Source: an uncultured Lachnospiraceae bacterium (lineage in GTDB: Bacteria > Bacillota > Clostridia > Lachnospirales > Lachnospiraceae). From it: a stretch of DNA of 34,667 bases. Positions 7,946 to 18,211 of this stretch are shown one piece after another. The stretch's first letter is position 1, and every line of letters starts with the position of its first letter. The stretch lies in contig CASCWU010000033.1 of the NCBI GenBank assembly GCA_949155905.1, positions 1 to 34,667 of the forward strand. Reading direction: 5' to 3'. A program made the translations under genes and the position numbers. The notes under the pieces are model-generated. The model saw only the letters and a list, made by a program, of their open reading frames with translations. It had not been told where the DNA came from and made no database searches.

Positions 7946-9709
7946 TTAATTCCTCCTCACCAGTTCCAGGAAACGGAATCCGCCCGGAGCCATTGGGATA
8001 TGGTATACCCGCTCTACCAGCTCCTCCTGAATTGTGGCACTGTCTCCTCTGCGGCCAGGGCCTTTCCGTGTACTGTGCGGGGTATACAGTACACCACTTT
8101 CAAGATCCCGCACTCCTTCGTATTCCTCTCCCTTTACGATTAGCTCTGCACTTTCATAATACGGACGATAGCTGGAAATACATAGCTTTTCGTTTTCATA
8201 AAGGAAGAGATTGTACTTTGCTTCGTTGGCTAGCTGAACCGGCAGCCCATAAGTCAGTTCTTTTCCGATCATGCGCCATACCTCTGCCGGGAAACGGTAC
8301 ATATGCGCCGGATTATCCGGCAGATTCAGGATATAGAGGCATCCCTTCCCATAATAATCTTCGCTGAGTATCGGGAAATTACATTCTCCGTCAATCAGCA
8401 TAACATCCCCCCAGGTAGCATTGGTTCGATAATCCAGAGCCGGAATCCCCACCGGCTCTATTCCCTGACGAATCTGCATATCCAGGCTATTATAATGATC
8501 AATCAAATATTCCCGGCCGGTTACATGACGTCCGGTCAAACGTACGCTCGTCATTTCCTGAATTCCCTGATCGTAAACTGCCTCAAAAAATCCTGCCGTC
8601 ACAATCGCATGGCCGCCCTTTCTGACATATTGCTCCAGCTTAGGAAAAATATCCGGATCACTGGCTGCGCTCTTTTGCAGAAAGACAGCAGGAGCAGCTT
8701 CTTCAAAAAACGGCGTCATTTCAAACGGAATCCCAGCCATACCCAGATAGTTGACTGCCTGATCCTCTCCTTCTCCGTCAAACGGCTCGTACATGCTCAC
8801 GCCGATTGGCTTTCCGACCTGCTCCATAAAGCAGTCAAAACGGTACAATTCCTGTCCGAGCGGCGGAAGCGCCGGAGAGTTCATTAAAAATTCAAAATTA
8901 AACAGCATAAGCTCCTTTGCACCGGACAATACTGTTAAATTGGCCTGTTCCAGCCAGACGCTTAAATTGCCGGAGGAACCGCCCTGGTCAATCCAGCCGC
9001 CTCCGTTGCGTCCCGGCGCCGCGTTTTCCATCCAGCGCATCAGAGAATAACTCATGTAGCGCTGTAAATGCTGCGCTCCGTAAATCGGATTTCTTGTTTC
9101 TGTGCCGGTATATACCATATCAAAGATATTTCGCTGCTTTCCCGGGTTGTAGCCGCATTCCTGATAGGATTCATACCAGTTTGGATATTTGATAATAAAG
9201 TTGCAGTTCGGATTAATCCGATGCGCCAGTGCGACGATTTCTTTGGAAAATTCCTCCATCAACTCCAGACGGTAATCCTTCCAGCTCCGGCGACCCTTCT
9301 TCTCAATACATAACTCGCAGCGGCAGCTTGTAAAGAAAAAGTCATCCAAAATAATCTCGTCAAATACCTCTGCCAAATCTCTTACAATGTTCAAATATTT
9401 TTCCCTGTGCGCCGGATCACTGTAACAGAACGTATCATAAATGGCTGGCTTTCGGATTTCGTTTACTAACACCGTAGAGGTAATACCACTCGATACCTGC
9501 AGGCCATATTCGGCAAACAGCTCCTTATAGTGCCTCATCCTCTCCTTGCTGATATCCGTATTTGCCCGATGATTTTCCAGATAGACCTTTCTCAAATCAA
9601 TATACTGAAGAAAATAGTCTAAGCCTCTGCGGATTTCCTCGTCACTCAGACGATCCAGCGTATACGCATATACATATGCAGCAACCTGAAAATTCTTTAA
9701 TCTTTCCAT
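7946..9709 (-). CDS. Glycoside-hydrolase-like TIM-barrel protein, family uncertain
   Basis: A 587-residue protein with no signal peptide, so cytoplasmic. The first 300 residues have the alternating pattern of a TIM barrel and include DEIILDDFFFTSCRCELC, with the acid pair Asp122-Asp123 and a Cys129-X-Cys131-X2-Cys134 cluster, and TGTETR with Glu204. These acids are candidate catalytic residues, by inference only. Residues about 310-400 look like the glutamine-amidotransferase-like middle domain found in GH42-type beta-galactosidases (KLEQYVRKGGHAIVTAG), and the last 70 or so residues look like a small beta-sandwich. I do not recognise the exact family. The ATG at 9707-9709 has GGGAGG 7 bases upstream; an upstream in-frame start adds 20 unlikely residues. 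Placed first after the AraC gene, it probably releases or modifies the sugar used by the downstream enzymes. Confidence 0.6.
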   Translation of the reverse strand: MERLKNFQVAAYVYAYTLDRLSDEEIRRGLDYFLQYIDLRKVYLENHRANTDISKERMRHYKELFAEYGLQVSSGITSTVLVNEIRKPAIYDTFCYSDPAHREKYLNIVRDLAEVFDEIILDDFFFTSCRCELCIEKKGRRSWKDYRLELMEEFSKEIVALAHRINPNCNFIIKYPNWYESYQECGYNPGKQRNIFDMVYTGTETRNPIYGAQHLQRYMSYSLMRWMENAAPGRNGGGWIDQGGSSGNLSVWLEQANLTVLSGAKELMLFNFEFLMNSPALPPLGQELYRFDCFMEQVGKPIGVSMYEPFDGEGEDQAVNYLGMAGIPFEMTPFFEEAAPAVFLQKSAASDPDIFPKLEQYVRKGGHAIVTAGFFEAVYDQGIQEMTSVRLTGRHVTGREYLIDHYNSLDMQIRQGIEPVGIPALDYRTNATWGDVMLIDGECNFPILSEDYYGKGCLYILNLPDNPAHMYRFPAEVWRMIGKELTYGLPVQLANEAKYNLFLYENEKLCISSYRPYYESAELIVKGEEYEGVRDLESGVLYTPHSTRKGPGRRGDSATIQEELVERVYHIPMAPGGFRFLELVRRN

Positions 9710-9750
9710 CTTGTTACCTCCCAATACCATTATTTTTATAAGCTGCTTCC

Positions 9751-9779
9751 AGTATAGAAAAGAAAGCATGGAATTACAA
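9751..9779 (-). promoter_or_regulatory. Promoter candidate of the hydrolase-like gene
   Basis: Minus strand: TTGTAA (9774-9779), 17-base spacer, TATACT (9751-9756), about 40 bases before the ATG. The weak -35 fits a promoter that needs an activator, such as the AraC-family protein encoded just upstream. Confidence 0.5.
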
Positions 9780-9836
9780 GACAGATTCCTACAACAAGTA
9801 AGATATCACAATAAAAAGCCTAAATCCGACAAATTC

Positions 9837-10685
9837 TTATCCTTGGTTACGATAATAACTTGGCGCCACTCCATAATATTTTTTAAACAGCTTACTGAAT
9901 TGATAAATATCCTCATAGCCTACCAGACAGGCAATTTTTTTAATACTATAGGACGTTTGGGTAAGCAGCAGCTCACGAGCCTTCTCCATTCTCAAACGTA
10001 TTAAATAGTTGATAGGAGATTCTCCTATTTCCTGCTTGAAAAGCTTACAAATATAAGAGGGACTCATAAAAACGTTTTTTGCAAGCTGATCAAGAGAAAT
10101 CTTAGAGGCATAATTTTCATTCAAATACGCTAGCATATCATCTACCAGTTTGAGTTGTTGGATTTTCAATGGATTGTTAGAAGGATTCACCTCCGGCAGA
10201 ATCGTCTGAAGTGTCTCCCTCATCATCAGAATCATCATACGAACTAAATTAAGACGGATTAACTCCATACCGCCTGGCATCTGCCTGCTGTATTCCTCAA
10301 GCATTTCCGTATAGCAAATATTTAACTTCTTTTGTGTATTACGCGCAGTATGTACAATCCGTTCTACCCCCCCCCGACTGGAAAAATTTATATCTTTTTC
10401 CTGGAGATAACGGTTATGGAAGGCTACATAAAACAATTCCAGATTATGCTCCTTGCTGCCAACATAACCATGTACTTCATTGGGGTTACAAAAAAGCATA
10501 TCTCCCATTTTCAGAGAATATATCCGGTCGTCTACTTCAAAATAGCCGCTGCCGGACAGACAATAATGAAGCTCGCAAAAATTATGGACATGAATTCCCT
10601 GCGAAGCTTTACTAACGCCTGCTCCAAGAAAATCAACTACTGGTTCCAAGTCATAATAGCTTAATTCTCTTCCTGATTGTAACAT
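9837..10685 (-). CDS. AraC-family transcriptional regulator with cupin sensor domain
   Basis: A 282-residue regulator. Residues 1-95 or so form a cupin-type sugar-sensing domain (IHVHNFCELHYCLSGSG, then GDMLFCNPNEVHGY). The last 100 residues hold the two helix-turn-helix motifs of the AraC/XylS family (ISLDQLAKNVFMSPSYICKLF, written here only in part, and KIACLVGYEDIYQFSKLFKKY). A strong AAGGAGGAGG site precedes the ATG. It heads the carbohydrate locus, in the same orientation, and probably activates it in response to a sugar. It begins 25 bases after the fumarate hydratase beta gene with no visible terminator between, so some read-through from the replication operon is possible. A nine-G run lies in the linker (see the separate entry). 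Confidence 0.92.
   Translation of the reverse strand: MLQSGRELSYYDLEPVVDFLGAGVSKASQGIHVHNFCELHYCLSGSGYFEVDDRIYSLKMGDMLFCNPNEVHGYVGSKEHNLELFYVAFHNRYLQEKDINFSSRGGVERIVHTARNTQKKLNICYTEMLEEYSRQMPGGMELIRLNLVRMMILMMRETLQTILPEVNPSNNPLKIQQLKLVDDMLAYLNENYASKISLDQLAKNVFMSPSYICKLFKQEIGESPINYLIRLRMEKARELLLTQTSYSIKKIACLVGYEDIYQFSKLFKKYYGVAPSYYRNQG
10367..10375 (-). repeat. Nine-base G homopolymer inside the AraC gene
   Basis: The coding strand reads CGG GGG GGG GTA across codons 104-107, giving Arg-Gly-Gly-Val. It lies between the sensor domain and the helix-turn-helix domain. A one-base slip would shift the frame before the DNA-binding domain. Confidence 0.9.
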
Positions 10686-10710
10686 GCCAATCCTCCTCCT
10701 TGTCGTAATA

Positions 10711-11280
10711 TTAGTAATCTCTTATACTCTCCGTTCTCTGAAACTCCTCTACTGCCGTTTCATACAGATTATGCTTTTGGCAGTCGATGACTGTAATGAC
10801 CGGCAGGTTTTCTACCTCTAAGCGGCGAATAGCCTCTGTCCCTAAATCCTCATAGGCCACAACCTCAGCCTTTTTGATACATTTGGACAATAGGGCGCCT
10901 GCGCCGCCTACTGCAGCAAAATAAACAGCTCCCTCCTCGGCCATTGCATCCATGACCTCCTGGCTGCGTTTTCCCTTACCGATCATTCCCCGCAGTCCGT
11001 TCTTTAACAAAAGCGGCGTATATTTATCCATCCGGCTGCTGGTCGTCGGGCCGGCAGAGCCGATCACCTGTCCCTCTCTGGCTGGAGTCGGCCCCAGATA
11101 ATAAATAGTCTGATTCGTTAAATCAATCGGAAAGCCCTCGCCCTGCTCGTAGGCTTCTGTCATTCTTTTATGGGCGGCGTCTCTGGCCGTATAGATCGTC
11201 CCGGTCAAATAGACGTAATCGCCTGCCTGTAAATCACGAATCTTTTCCTCGGTCAATGGCAACGTAATATATTTCTCCAC
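10711..11280 (-). CDS. fumB: Class I fumarate hydratase, beta (C-terminal-type) subunit
   Basis: A 189-residue protein of the iron-sulfur hydro-lyase C-terminal (swivelling) domain family. With the alpha subunit it would interconvert fumarate and malate. The core motif GSAGPTTSSRMDKYTP (near residues 74-89) and GMIGKGKRS are typical of this subunit. It starts with GTG, supported by AAAGGAG seven bases upstream. It follows the alpha gene by 19 bases. L(+)-tartrate dehydratase beta is a close relative, so substrate is inferred. The symbol is used in the two-subunit sense, not for the E. coli single-chain FumB. Confidence 0.87.
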   Translation of the reverse strand: MEKYITLPLTEEKIRDLQAGDYVYLTGTIYTARDAAHKRMTEAYEQGEGFPIDLTNQTIYYLGPTPAREGQVIGSAGPTTSSRMDKYTPLLLKNGLRGMIGKGKRSQEVMDAMAEEGAVYFAAVGGAGALLSKCIKKAEVVAYEDLGTEAIRRLEVENLPVITVIDCQKHNLYETAVEEFQRTESIRDY

Positions 11281-11299
11281 GTTTTTACTCCTTTATTTC

Positions 11300-12142
11300 C
11301 TACAACATTCTCGTCACATGCCGGTTTACGTGGCAGCAAATATTGACTGCTACCGGCAATCCGGCAATGTGCGTCGGATAGGTTTCTATATTGACAGCCA
11401 GCGCTGTTGTCTTGCCGCCAAGCCCTCCCGGGCCGATCCCTAATTGGTTGATCCGTTTCAGCAACTCTGCTTCCAACTCTGCGACATAGGGAATGTTCGA
11501 CGGCTCGTCCGTATTGCGGGTAAGCGCTTTTTTTGCCAGAAAGGCGCACTTTTCAAAGGTGCCTCCAATCCCCACTCCAACGACCATCGGCGGGCAGGCG
11601 TTTGGCCCGGCGAGAGAAACGGCCTCTATAACGGCCTGCTTTACCCCTTCGATGCCGTCTGCAGGCTTCAGCATGGAAATCCGGCTCATATTTTCGCTTC
11701 CAAAGCCCTTAGGCGCTAAGGTCAGCTTGAGCTGATCGCCCGGTACAATCTCATAGTGAAGAACTCCTGGCGTGTTGTCTCCTGTATTTTCCCTCAGAAT
11801 GGGATCTCTTACCACAGATTTCCGTAAAAATCCATCCTGGTATCCCTGGCGAATCCCCTCTTCAATTGCTTCGGCCAGGCTGCCTCCCTCGATATAAACC
11901 TCCTGTCCAAGCTCGATAAATACAACTGCCATTCCAGTATCCTGGCAGATAGCAATTTGTTCTGCTTCTGCGATTTTCATATTTTCAGAAAGTTGATTCA
12001 GGATCTGGAGGCCAAGAGTACCGCTTTCCTGTTCTCTTGCTTCCTCCAGACGCCGCTTCATATCCGGGGAAAGGGTATAGTTGGCTTCCATACACATTTC
12101 TCGGATATTCCTTGTAATGTCTGTTGTTTTGATTGTTCTCAT
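11300..12142 (-). CDS. fumA: Class I fumarate hydratase, alpha (N-terminal-type) subunit
   Basis: A 280-residue protein of the oxygen-sensitive 4Fe-4S hydro-lyase family. Likely cluster ligands are Cys66 (AICQDTGMAV), Cys183 (GPNACPPMVVG) and Cys269 or Cys270 (NICCHVNRH). The spacing fits the three cysteines known in class I fumarases; this assignment is by analogy. The ATG lies 8 bases after the gyrA stop, and its GAGGA ribosome site overlaps that stop, so it is almost certainly co-transcribed with the replication operon. Its role would be in the reductive branch of the TCA cycle or in organic acid fermentation. Tartrate dehydratase alpha is the main alternative. Confidence 0.88.
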   Translation of the reverse strand: MRTIKTTDITRNIREMCMEANYTLSPDMKRRLEEAREQESGTLGLQILNQLSENMKIAEAEQIAICQDTGMAVVFIELGQEVYIEGGSLAEAIEEGIRQGYQDGFLRKSVVRDPILRENTGDNTPGVLHYEIVPGDQLKLTLAPKGFGSENMSRISMLKPADGIEGVKQAVIEAVSLAGPNACPPMVVGVGIGGTFEKCAFLAKKALTRNTDEPSNIPYVAELEAELLKRINQLGIGPGGLGGKTTALAVNIETYPTHIAGLPVAVNICCHVNRHVTRML

Positions 12143-12150
12143 AATTTTCC

Positions 12151-14787
12151 TCAGCTTCTTTTCTCAGAATCCTCTTCTGCAGCCTTTAGCAATTTCTCTA
12201 TTCCGCTATCTGCGTAATCCTTATCCGGCTGTTCCTTTGTAAAATCTACTCCTGATTCTTCGGTGTTTTCCTTTTCTGACAAGCCTTCCTTTGTCTCCTC
12301 GATTGCTTCTCCTGTCAAATCTTCGGTATTTTCTGTTTCGTCCTGGCGTACTCGGGCGATGCTGGCGATCCGCGTTTCACTTTCTGAATCAATGTTCATC
12401 AGCTTAACACCGGAGGTAATCCGTCCTAAAACCGAGATATCGCTTACTCTCAGCCGGATGACAATACCCTCTGTTGTAATCAGCATAATTTCGTTTTCTT
12501 CGTTTAAGGCCTTGGCGCCGACGACACTTCCGGTCTTGTCCATGATTTTATAGCATTTTACTCCTTTACCGCCCCGATGCTGCGGCGTAAATTCTTCTAT
12601 ATTCGTTCGCTTGCCCAGACCATTTTCTGAGACAAGCAGCAGATACGTTCCCTGAGTATGAAGCTGCATGGCCACAACCTCGTCTCCCTCGGATAAGGTC
12701 ATTCCGATAACACCCATCGAATTCCGTCCGGTCGGTCTGACGTCCTCCTCCTGGAAGCGGATACACATTCCCTCCCGGCTGACCATCAAAATATCCTTTT
12801 GCTTATCTGTCACCTTTACCTCGATCAGCTCGTCGTCCTCCCGCAGCGTAATCGCCTGCAGGCCGGTTTTGCGGATATTTTCGTATTCCTTGATATTGGT
12901 CTTTTTGACAATTCCTTTTTTGGTGGCCATAAAAAGATAATGATCTTCTCCGTATTCTTTTAAGGTAATGACTGCGGAAATCCGTTCCTCCGGCATTAGC
13001 TGAAGGAGATTTACAATCGCAGTCCCTCTGGCGGTTCTTCCGGCCTCTGGAATCTCGTAGGCCTTCAGGCGGTACACCCTTCCCTTATTGGTAAAGAAGA
13101 GAATATAGTGATGAGTCGTCGTCATCAAAAGCTCTCTGATAAAATCCTCCTCAATGGTCTGCATCCCTTTGATTCCCTTCCCGCCCCGGTTCTGGCTGCG
13201 GAAATTATCGACCGTCATTCTCTTGATATAGCCCAGGTTGGTCATTGTAATAATCGTGTTTTCATCAGGGATCAAATCCTCCATCGTGATTTCATCCTCA
13301 GCGAAGCCAATTGCAGTACGCCTTTCGTCTCCGTATTTATCCCGGATCAGAAGGATCTCCTCCCTGATCACGCCTAAGAGCCGTTTCGGATTGGCCAAGA
13401 TCTCTTGAAACTCTGCGATTTTTGCCTCCAGCTCGGCATACTCCTGCTCTAACCGATCACGCTCCAGACCGGTTAACGCACGCAGACGCATATCAATGAT
13501 CGCCTGTGCCTGCGGATCCGTCAGTTCAAAACGCTCCATCAAACGACCCTTTGCTTCGTTGCCGTTTTTGGAGGAGCGAGCAATGTCAATGACCTCGTCG
13601 ATGTTGTCAAGCGCCTTTAATAATCCCTCTAAAATATGCGCCCGTTCTTCCGCCCGGTTCAAGTCATACTGGGTTCTGCGAGTAACAACCTCTTCCTGGT
13701 GCTTTAAGTAATACTCTAACATCTGGCTCAGATTTAATACCTTAGGCTCGTTGTCGACTAAGGCGAGCATAATCACGCCAAAGGTATCCTGAAGCTGCGT
13801 ATGTTTATAAAGCTGGTTTAAAACAATATTGGCATTGACATCCCGTCGTAGCTCGATACAGATTCGCATACCGCCCCGGCTGGATTCGTCCCGCAGCTCG
13901 GTAATGCCGTCGATTTTTTTATCCCGTACCAGCTCTGCAATCTTTTCAATCAGCCTGGCTTTATTGACCATATAAGGAAGCTCTGTCACTAAAATACGAC
14001 TTTTGCCGTTCGGCATAGTTTCGATATTGGTTACGGCGCGTACCCGAATTTTTCCCCGTCCGGTACGGTATGCCTGATTGATGCCGGATGTCCCAAGGAT
14101 AGTAGCACCCGTCGGGAAATCCGGGCCTTTGATAACCTCCATCAGTTCTTCTATCGCGGTATCTCGATCCTCTTCTACCCGGTTGTCTATAATTTTTACA
14201 ACACCGTTAATCACCTCACGCAGATTGTGGGGCGGAATATTGGTTGCCATACCTACGGCAATACCGGACGTTCCGTTGACCAACAGATTCGGAAATCTGG
14301 CCGGAAGCACATCCGGTTCTTTTTCGGTTTCATCAAAGTTCGGAGAAAAGTCAACGGTATTTTTATTGATATCCGCCAGCATTTCTACCGATATTTTGCT
14401 CAATCTGGCCTCTGTATAACGCATAGCAGCCGCACCGTCACCGTCTACAGAGCCAAAATTGCCATGTCCGTCTACGAGAGGATAACGGGTATTCCATTCC
14501 TGTGCCAGATTGACGAGCGCTCCATAAATAGAGCTGTCGCCGTGCGGATGGTATTTACCCATCGTATCACCGACGATACGGGCGCATTTCCTGTGCGGCT
14601 TATCCGGTCCGTTGTTTAGTTCTACCATGGCATATAAAATTCTTCTTTGTACCGGTTTTAAGCCGTCCCTTACGTCTGGAAGGGCTCTGGCTGCGATAAC
14701 GGACATCGCATAGTCGATATAAGAATTTTCCATTGTTTCTTTTAAATCGACCTCTTCTATTTTATCAAACATCGTATTCCTATCCAT
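12151..14787 (-). CDS. gyrA: DNA gyrase subunit A
   Basis: 878 residues. GyrA makes the double-strand break and wraps DNA during ATP-driven negative supercoiling with GyrB. The N-terminal breakage-reunion domain has the active-site Tyr124 ([10 protein letters not shown]), matching E. coli Tyr122. The quinolone-determining segment reads [15 protein letters not shown]: Ser85 matches E. coli Ser83, and Gly89 takes the place of Asp87. The C-terminal beta-pinwheel holds the GyrA box as QNRGGKG at 532-538, plus a second RGGKG. The last 60 residues are an acidic, Glu-rich, probably disordered tail. The gene follows gyrB by 21 bases. Confidence 0.98.
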   Translation of the reverse strand: MDRNTMFDKIEEVDLKETMENSYIDYAMSVIAARALPDVRDGLKPVQRRILYAMVELNNGPDKPHRKCARIVGDTMGKYHPHGDSSIYGALVNLAQEWNTRYPLVDGHGNFGSVDGDGAAAMRYTEARLSKISVEMLADINKNTVDFSPNFDETEKEPDVLPARFPNLLVNGTSGIAVGMATNIPPHNLREVINGVVKIIDNRVEEDRDTAIEELMEVIKGPDFPTGATILGTSGINQAYRTGRGKIRVRAVTNIETMPNGKSRILVTELPYMVNKARLIEKIAELVRDKKIDGITELRDESSRGGMRICIELRRDVNANIVLNQLYKHTQLQDTFGVIMLALVDNEPKVLNLSQMLEYYLKHQEEVVTRRTQYDLNRAEERAHILEGLLKALDNIDEVIDIARSSKNGNEAKGRLMERFELTDPQAQAIIDMRLRALTGLERDRLEQEYAELEAKIAEFQEILANPKRLLGVIREEILLIRDKYGDERRTAIGFAEDEITMEDLIPDENTIITMTNLGYIKRMTVDNFRSQNRGGKGIKGMQTIEEDFIRELLMTTTHHYILFFTNKGRVYRLKAYEIPEAGRTARGTAIVNLLQLMPEERISAVITLKEYGEDHYLFMATKKGIVKKTNIKEYENIRKTGLQAITLREDDELIEVKVTDKQKDILMVSREGMCIRFQEEDVRPTGRNSMGVIGMTLSEGDEVVAMQLHTQGTYLLLVSENGLGKRTNIEEFTPQHRGGKGVKCYKIMDKTGSVVGAKALNEENEIMLITTEGIVIRLRVSDISVLGRITSGVKLMNIDSESETRIASIARVRQDETENTEDLTGEAIEETKEGLSEKENTEESGVDFTKEQPDKDYADSGIEKLLKAAEEDSEKRS

Positions 14788-14808
14788 TGGTTACGCCCCT
14801 CCTCTTTT

Positions 14809-16749
<1,941 letters not shown>

Positions 16750-16757
16750 CTAATTTG

Positions 16758-16776
16758 AGCCGAACAAAGTTCGGCT
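16758..16776 (-). promoter_or_regulatory. Hairpin in the gyrB leader
   Basis: A perfect 8-bp inverted repeat, AGCCGAAC and GTTCGGCT, with a three-base loop, placed 7 bases upstream of the gyrB GGAGG. It has no T-run on the minus strand. It could tune gyrB translation, protect the mRNA 5' end after processing, or bind a protein as DNA. Confidence 0.5.
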
Positions 16777-16831
16777 TAGTTCCGTAGCTTTCCTTCCAGG
16801 ACATCTATTCCGGGGCAAAAGACATGGCTGC

Positions 16832-17914
16832 TTACAGCTTTGCAATCGCTCCATTCTTTACTTCAAATATCCGATAAATCTCTTTTTTTCTTTGTATCAT
16901 CTCTTCCAGCCCGGTGCAGGTCAGTAGGGTTTGGATACCGTCTATGCTTTCCATCAGACAATTCTGACGATTACGGTCTAGTTCGGAAAGAACATCATCT
17001 AAGAGCAGTACCGGGTTTTCCCGGCTGATTTTTTTGACCAGCTCGATTTCGGCTAATTTCAGGGAAAGTGCTGCAGTTCTTTGCTGTCCCTGGGAACCGA
17101 AGCGGCGGATGTCGCAGCCATTTACCAAAAAACTGATGTCGTCTCGCTGTGGGCCGGTCAGGGTTGCTTTTTGATAGAGATCCCGCTCTCGAAAGCGAGT
17201 CAAACGTTCCAAAAACTGTTCGCTTTCGACGTTCGGCTCATAGGTGAGTTGTATTTCTTCCTTTCCATCTGTAAGCTTTTTATGTATCGGCTCAATCATT
17301 CTATTCAACTCTTTGATAAAACGGCTCCGTTCGTCAATCAAATAACTTCCGCTGGCAACAAGCTGTTCGTCCCATATGGAAAGTGTATCCAATAATCCCT
17401 TCTCGTAACCAAGCTGACGCAGCAAATTGTTCCGCTGCAGCAGTACCTTGTTATATTTTCCTAGGTGATGCAGGTAAACGCGGTCTATCTGGGAAAGCTC
17501 CATATCGAGAAAGCGCCTCCGCTCTCCTGGCCCTTCTTTGATCATATTTAAGTCTTCTGGAGAAAAAAATACAATATGAACCAGACCGAATAAATCCCCG
17601 GAGCGGTGAATCGGAATCCCGTCGATAGCCACTCCCTTTGCTTTATTCTTTTTTAAATGGATATCAATCTTATGCTCTAACCCTTCCTTTTCTACGAGCA
17701 TACGGATATGGGCTTCCTCCTGTCCCAATCGGATCAGCTCTCTGTCCTTGCTGCCCTTGTGGGATTTTGTCGTCCCGCACACATAGATAGCTTCCAGCAC
17801 ATTCGTTTTTCCCTGAGCATTGTCCCCAAACAGGATATTTAGTTTTGGAGAGAAAGATATCGTCAGGGCTTCATAGTTTCGGAAATTATGCAGCGCCAGA
17901 GATTTGATTATCAT
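16832..17914 (-). CDS. recF: DNA replication and repair protein RecF
   Basis: 360 residues. RecF is an SMC-like ATPase that loads RecA at gaps with RecO and RecR. Walker A is seen as GDNAQGKTN near residue 30, the ABC signature as SQGQQRT, and Walker B as VLLLDDVLSELD. I chose the ATG at 17912-17914 (MIIKSLALHNFRNY), the standard RecF N-terminus, with AAAGGAG upstream. A TTG nine codons earlier is in frame but would contain the ribosome site. It follows yaaA by 35 bases. Confidence 0.96.
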   Translation of the reverse strand: MIIKSLALHNFRNYEALTISFSPKLNILFGDNAQGKTNVLEAIYVCGTTKSHKGSKDRELIRLGQEEAHIRMLVEKEGLEHKIDIHLKKNKAKGVAIDGIPIHRSGDLFGLVHIVFFSPEDLNMIKEGPGERRRFLDMELSQIDRVYLHHLGKYNKVLLQRNNLLRQLGYEKGLLDTLSIWDEQLVASGSYLIDERSRFIKELNRMIEPIHKKLTDGKEEIQLTYEPNVESEQFLERLTRFRERDLYQKATLTGPQRDDISFLVNGCDIRRFGSQGQQRTAALSLKLAEIELVKKISRENPVLLLDDVLSELDRNRQNCLMESIDGIQTLLTCTGLEEMIQRKKEIYRIFEVKNGAIAKL

Positions 17915-17949
17915 ACGCGATCTTACTCCTTTAACGGGCAAATAGTCTT

Positions 17950-18165
17950 TTATTTGGCGGCTATTTGAAAAGAAGCACCTGCATACTCTACGATATCGCC
18001 GTCAACCAGCTTCTTCCCTCTTTGTGTCTCTATGCTTCCATTGACCAGAACCTTTCCGTCCTGGATGATAAACTTTGCATCGACTCCAGAACCTACGAAG
18101 CCTGAAAGCTTTAACGCCTGTCCCAGCTTAATAAATTCATCTCTGATTTTCAGCTCTTTCATCAT
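17950..18165 (-). CDS. yaaA: S4-domain RNA-binding protein YaaA
   Basis: A 71-residue protein consisting of one S4-like RNA-binding fold (IRDEFIKLGQALKLSG, then KVLVNG and RGKKLVDGDIVEY). It is the small gene always found between dnaN and recF in Firmicutes; it has been linked to ribosome assembly. The ATG at 18163-18165 has GGAAG 7 bases upstream and gives the usual length. A GTG 14 codons earlier is in frame but less likely. A second ATG follows directly, so the start may be one codon later. Confidence 0.9.
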   Translation of the reverse strand: MMKELKIRDEFIKLGQALKLSGFVGSGVDAKFIIQDGKVLVNGSIETQRGKKLVDGDIVEYAGASFQIAAK

Positions 18166-18211
18166 CTGACGACTTCCTTTCTTATTGGGTATGCGTACGG
18201 CAAACACTTTT

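Noticed and set aside
10332-10664. Plus-strand open frame of 110 codons opposite the AraC gene
   Set aside because: It is antisense to a clear AraC protein, with no ribosome site and no protein-like pattern.
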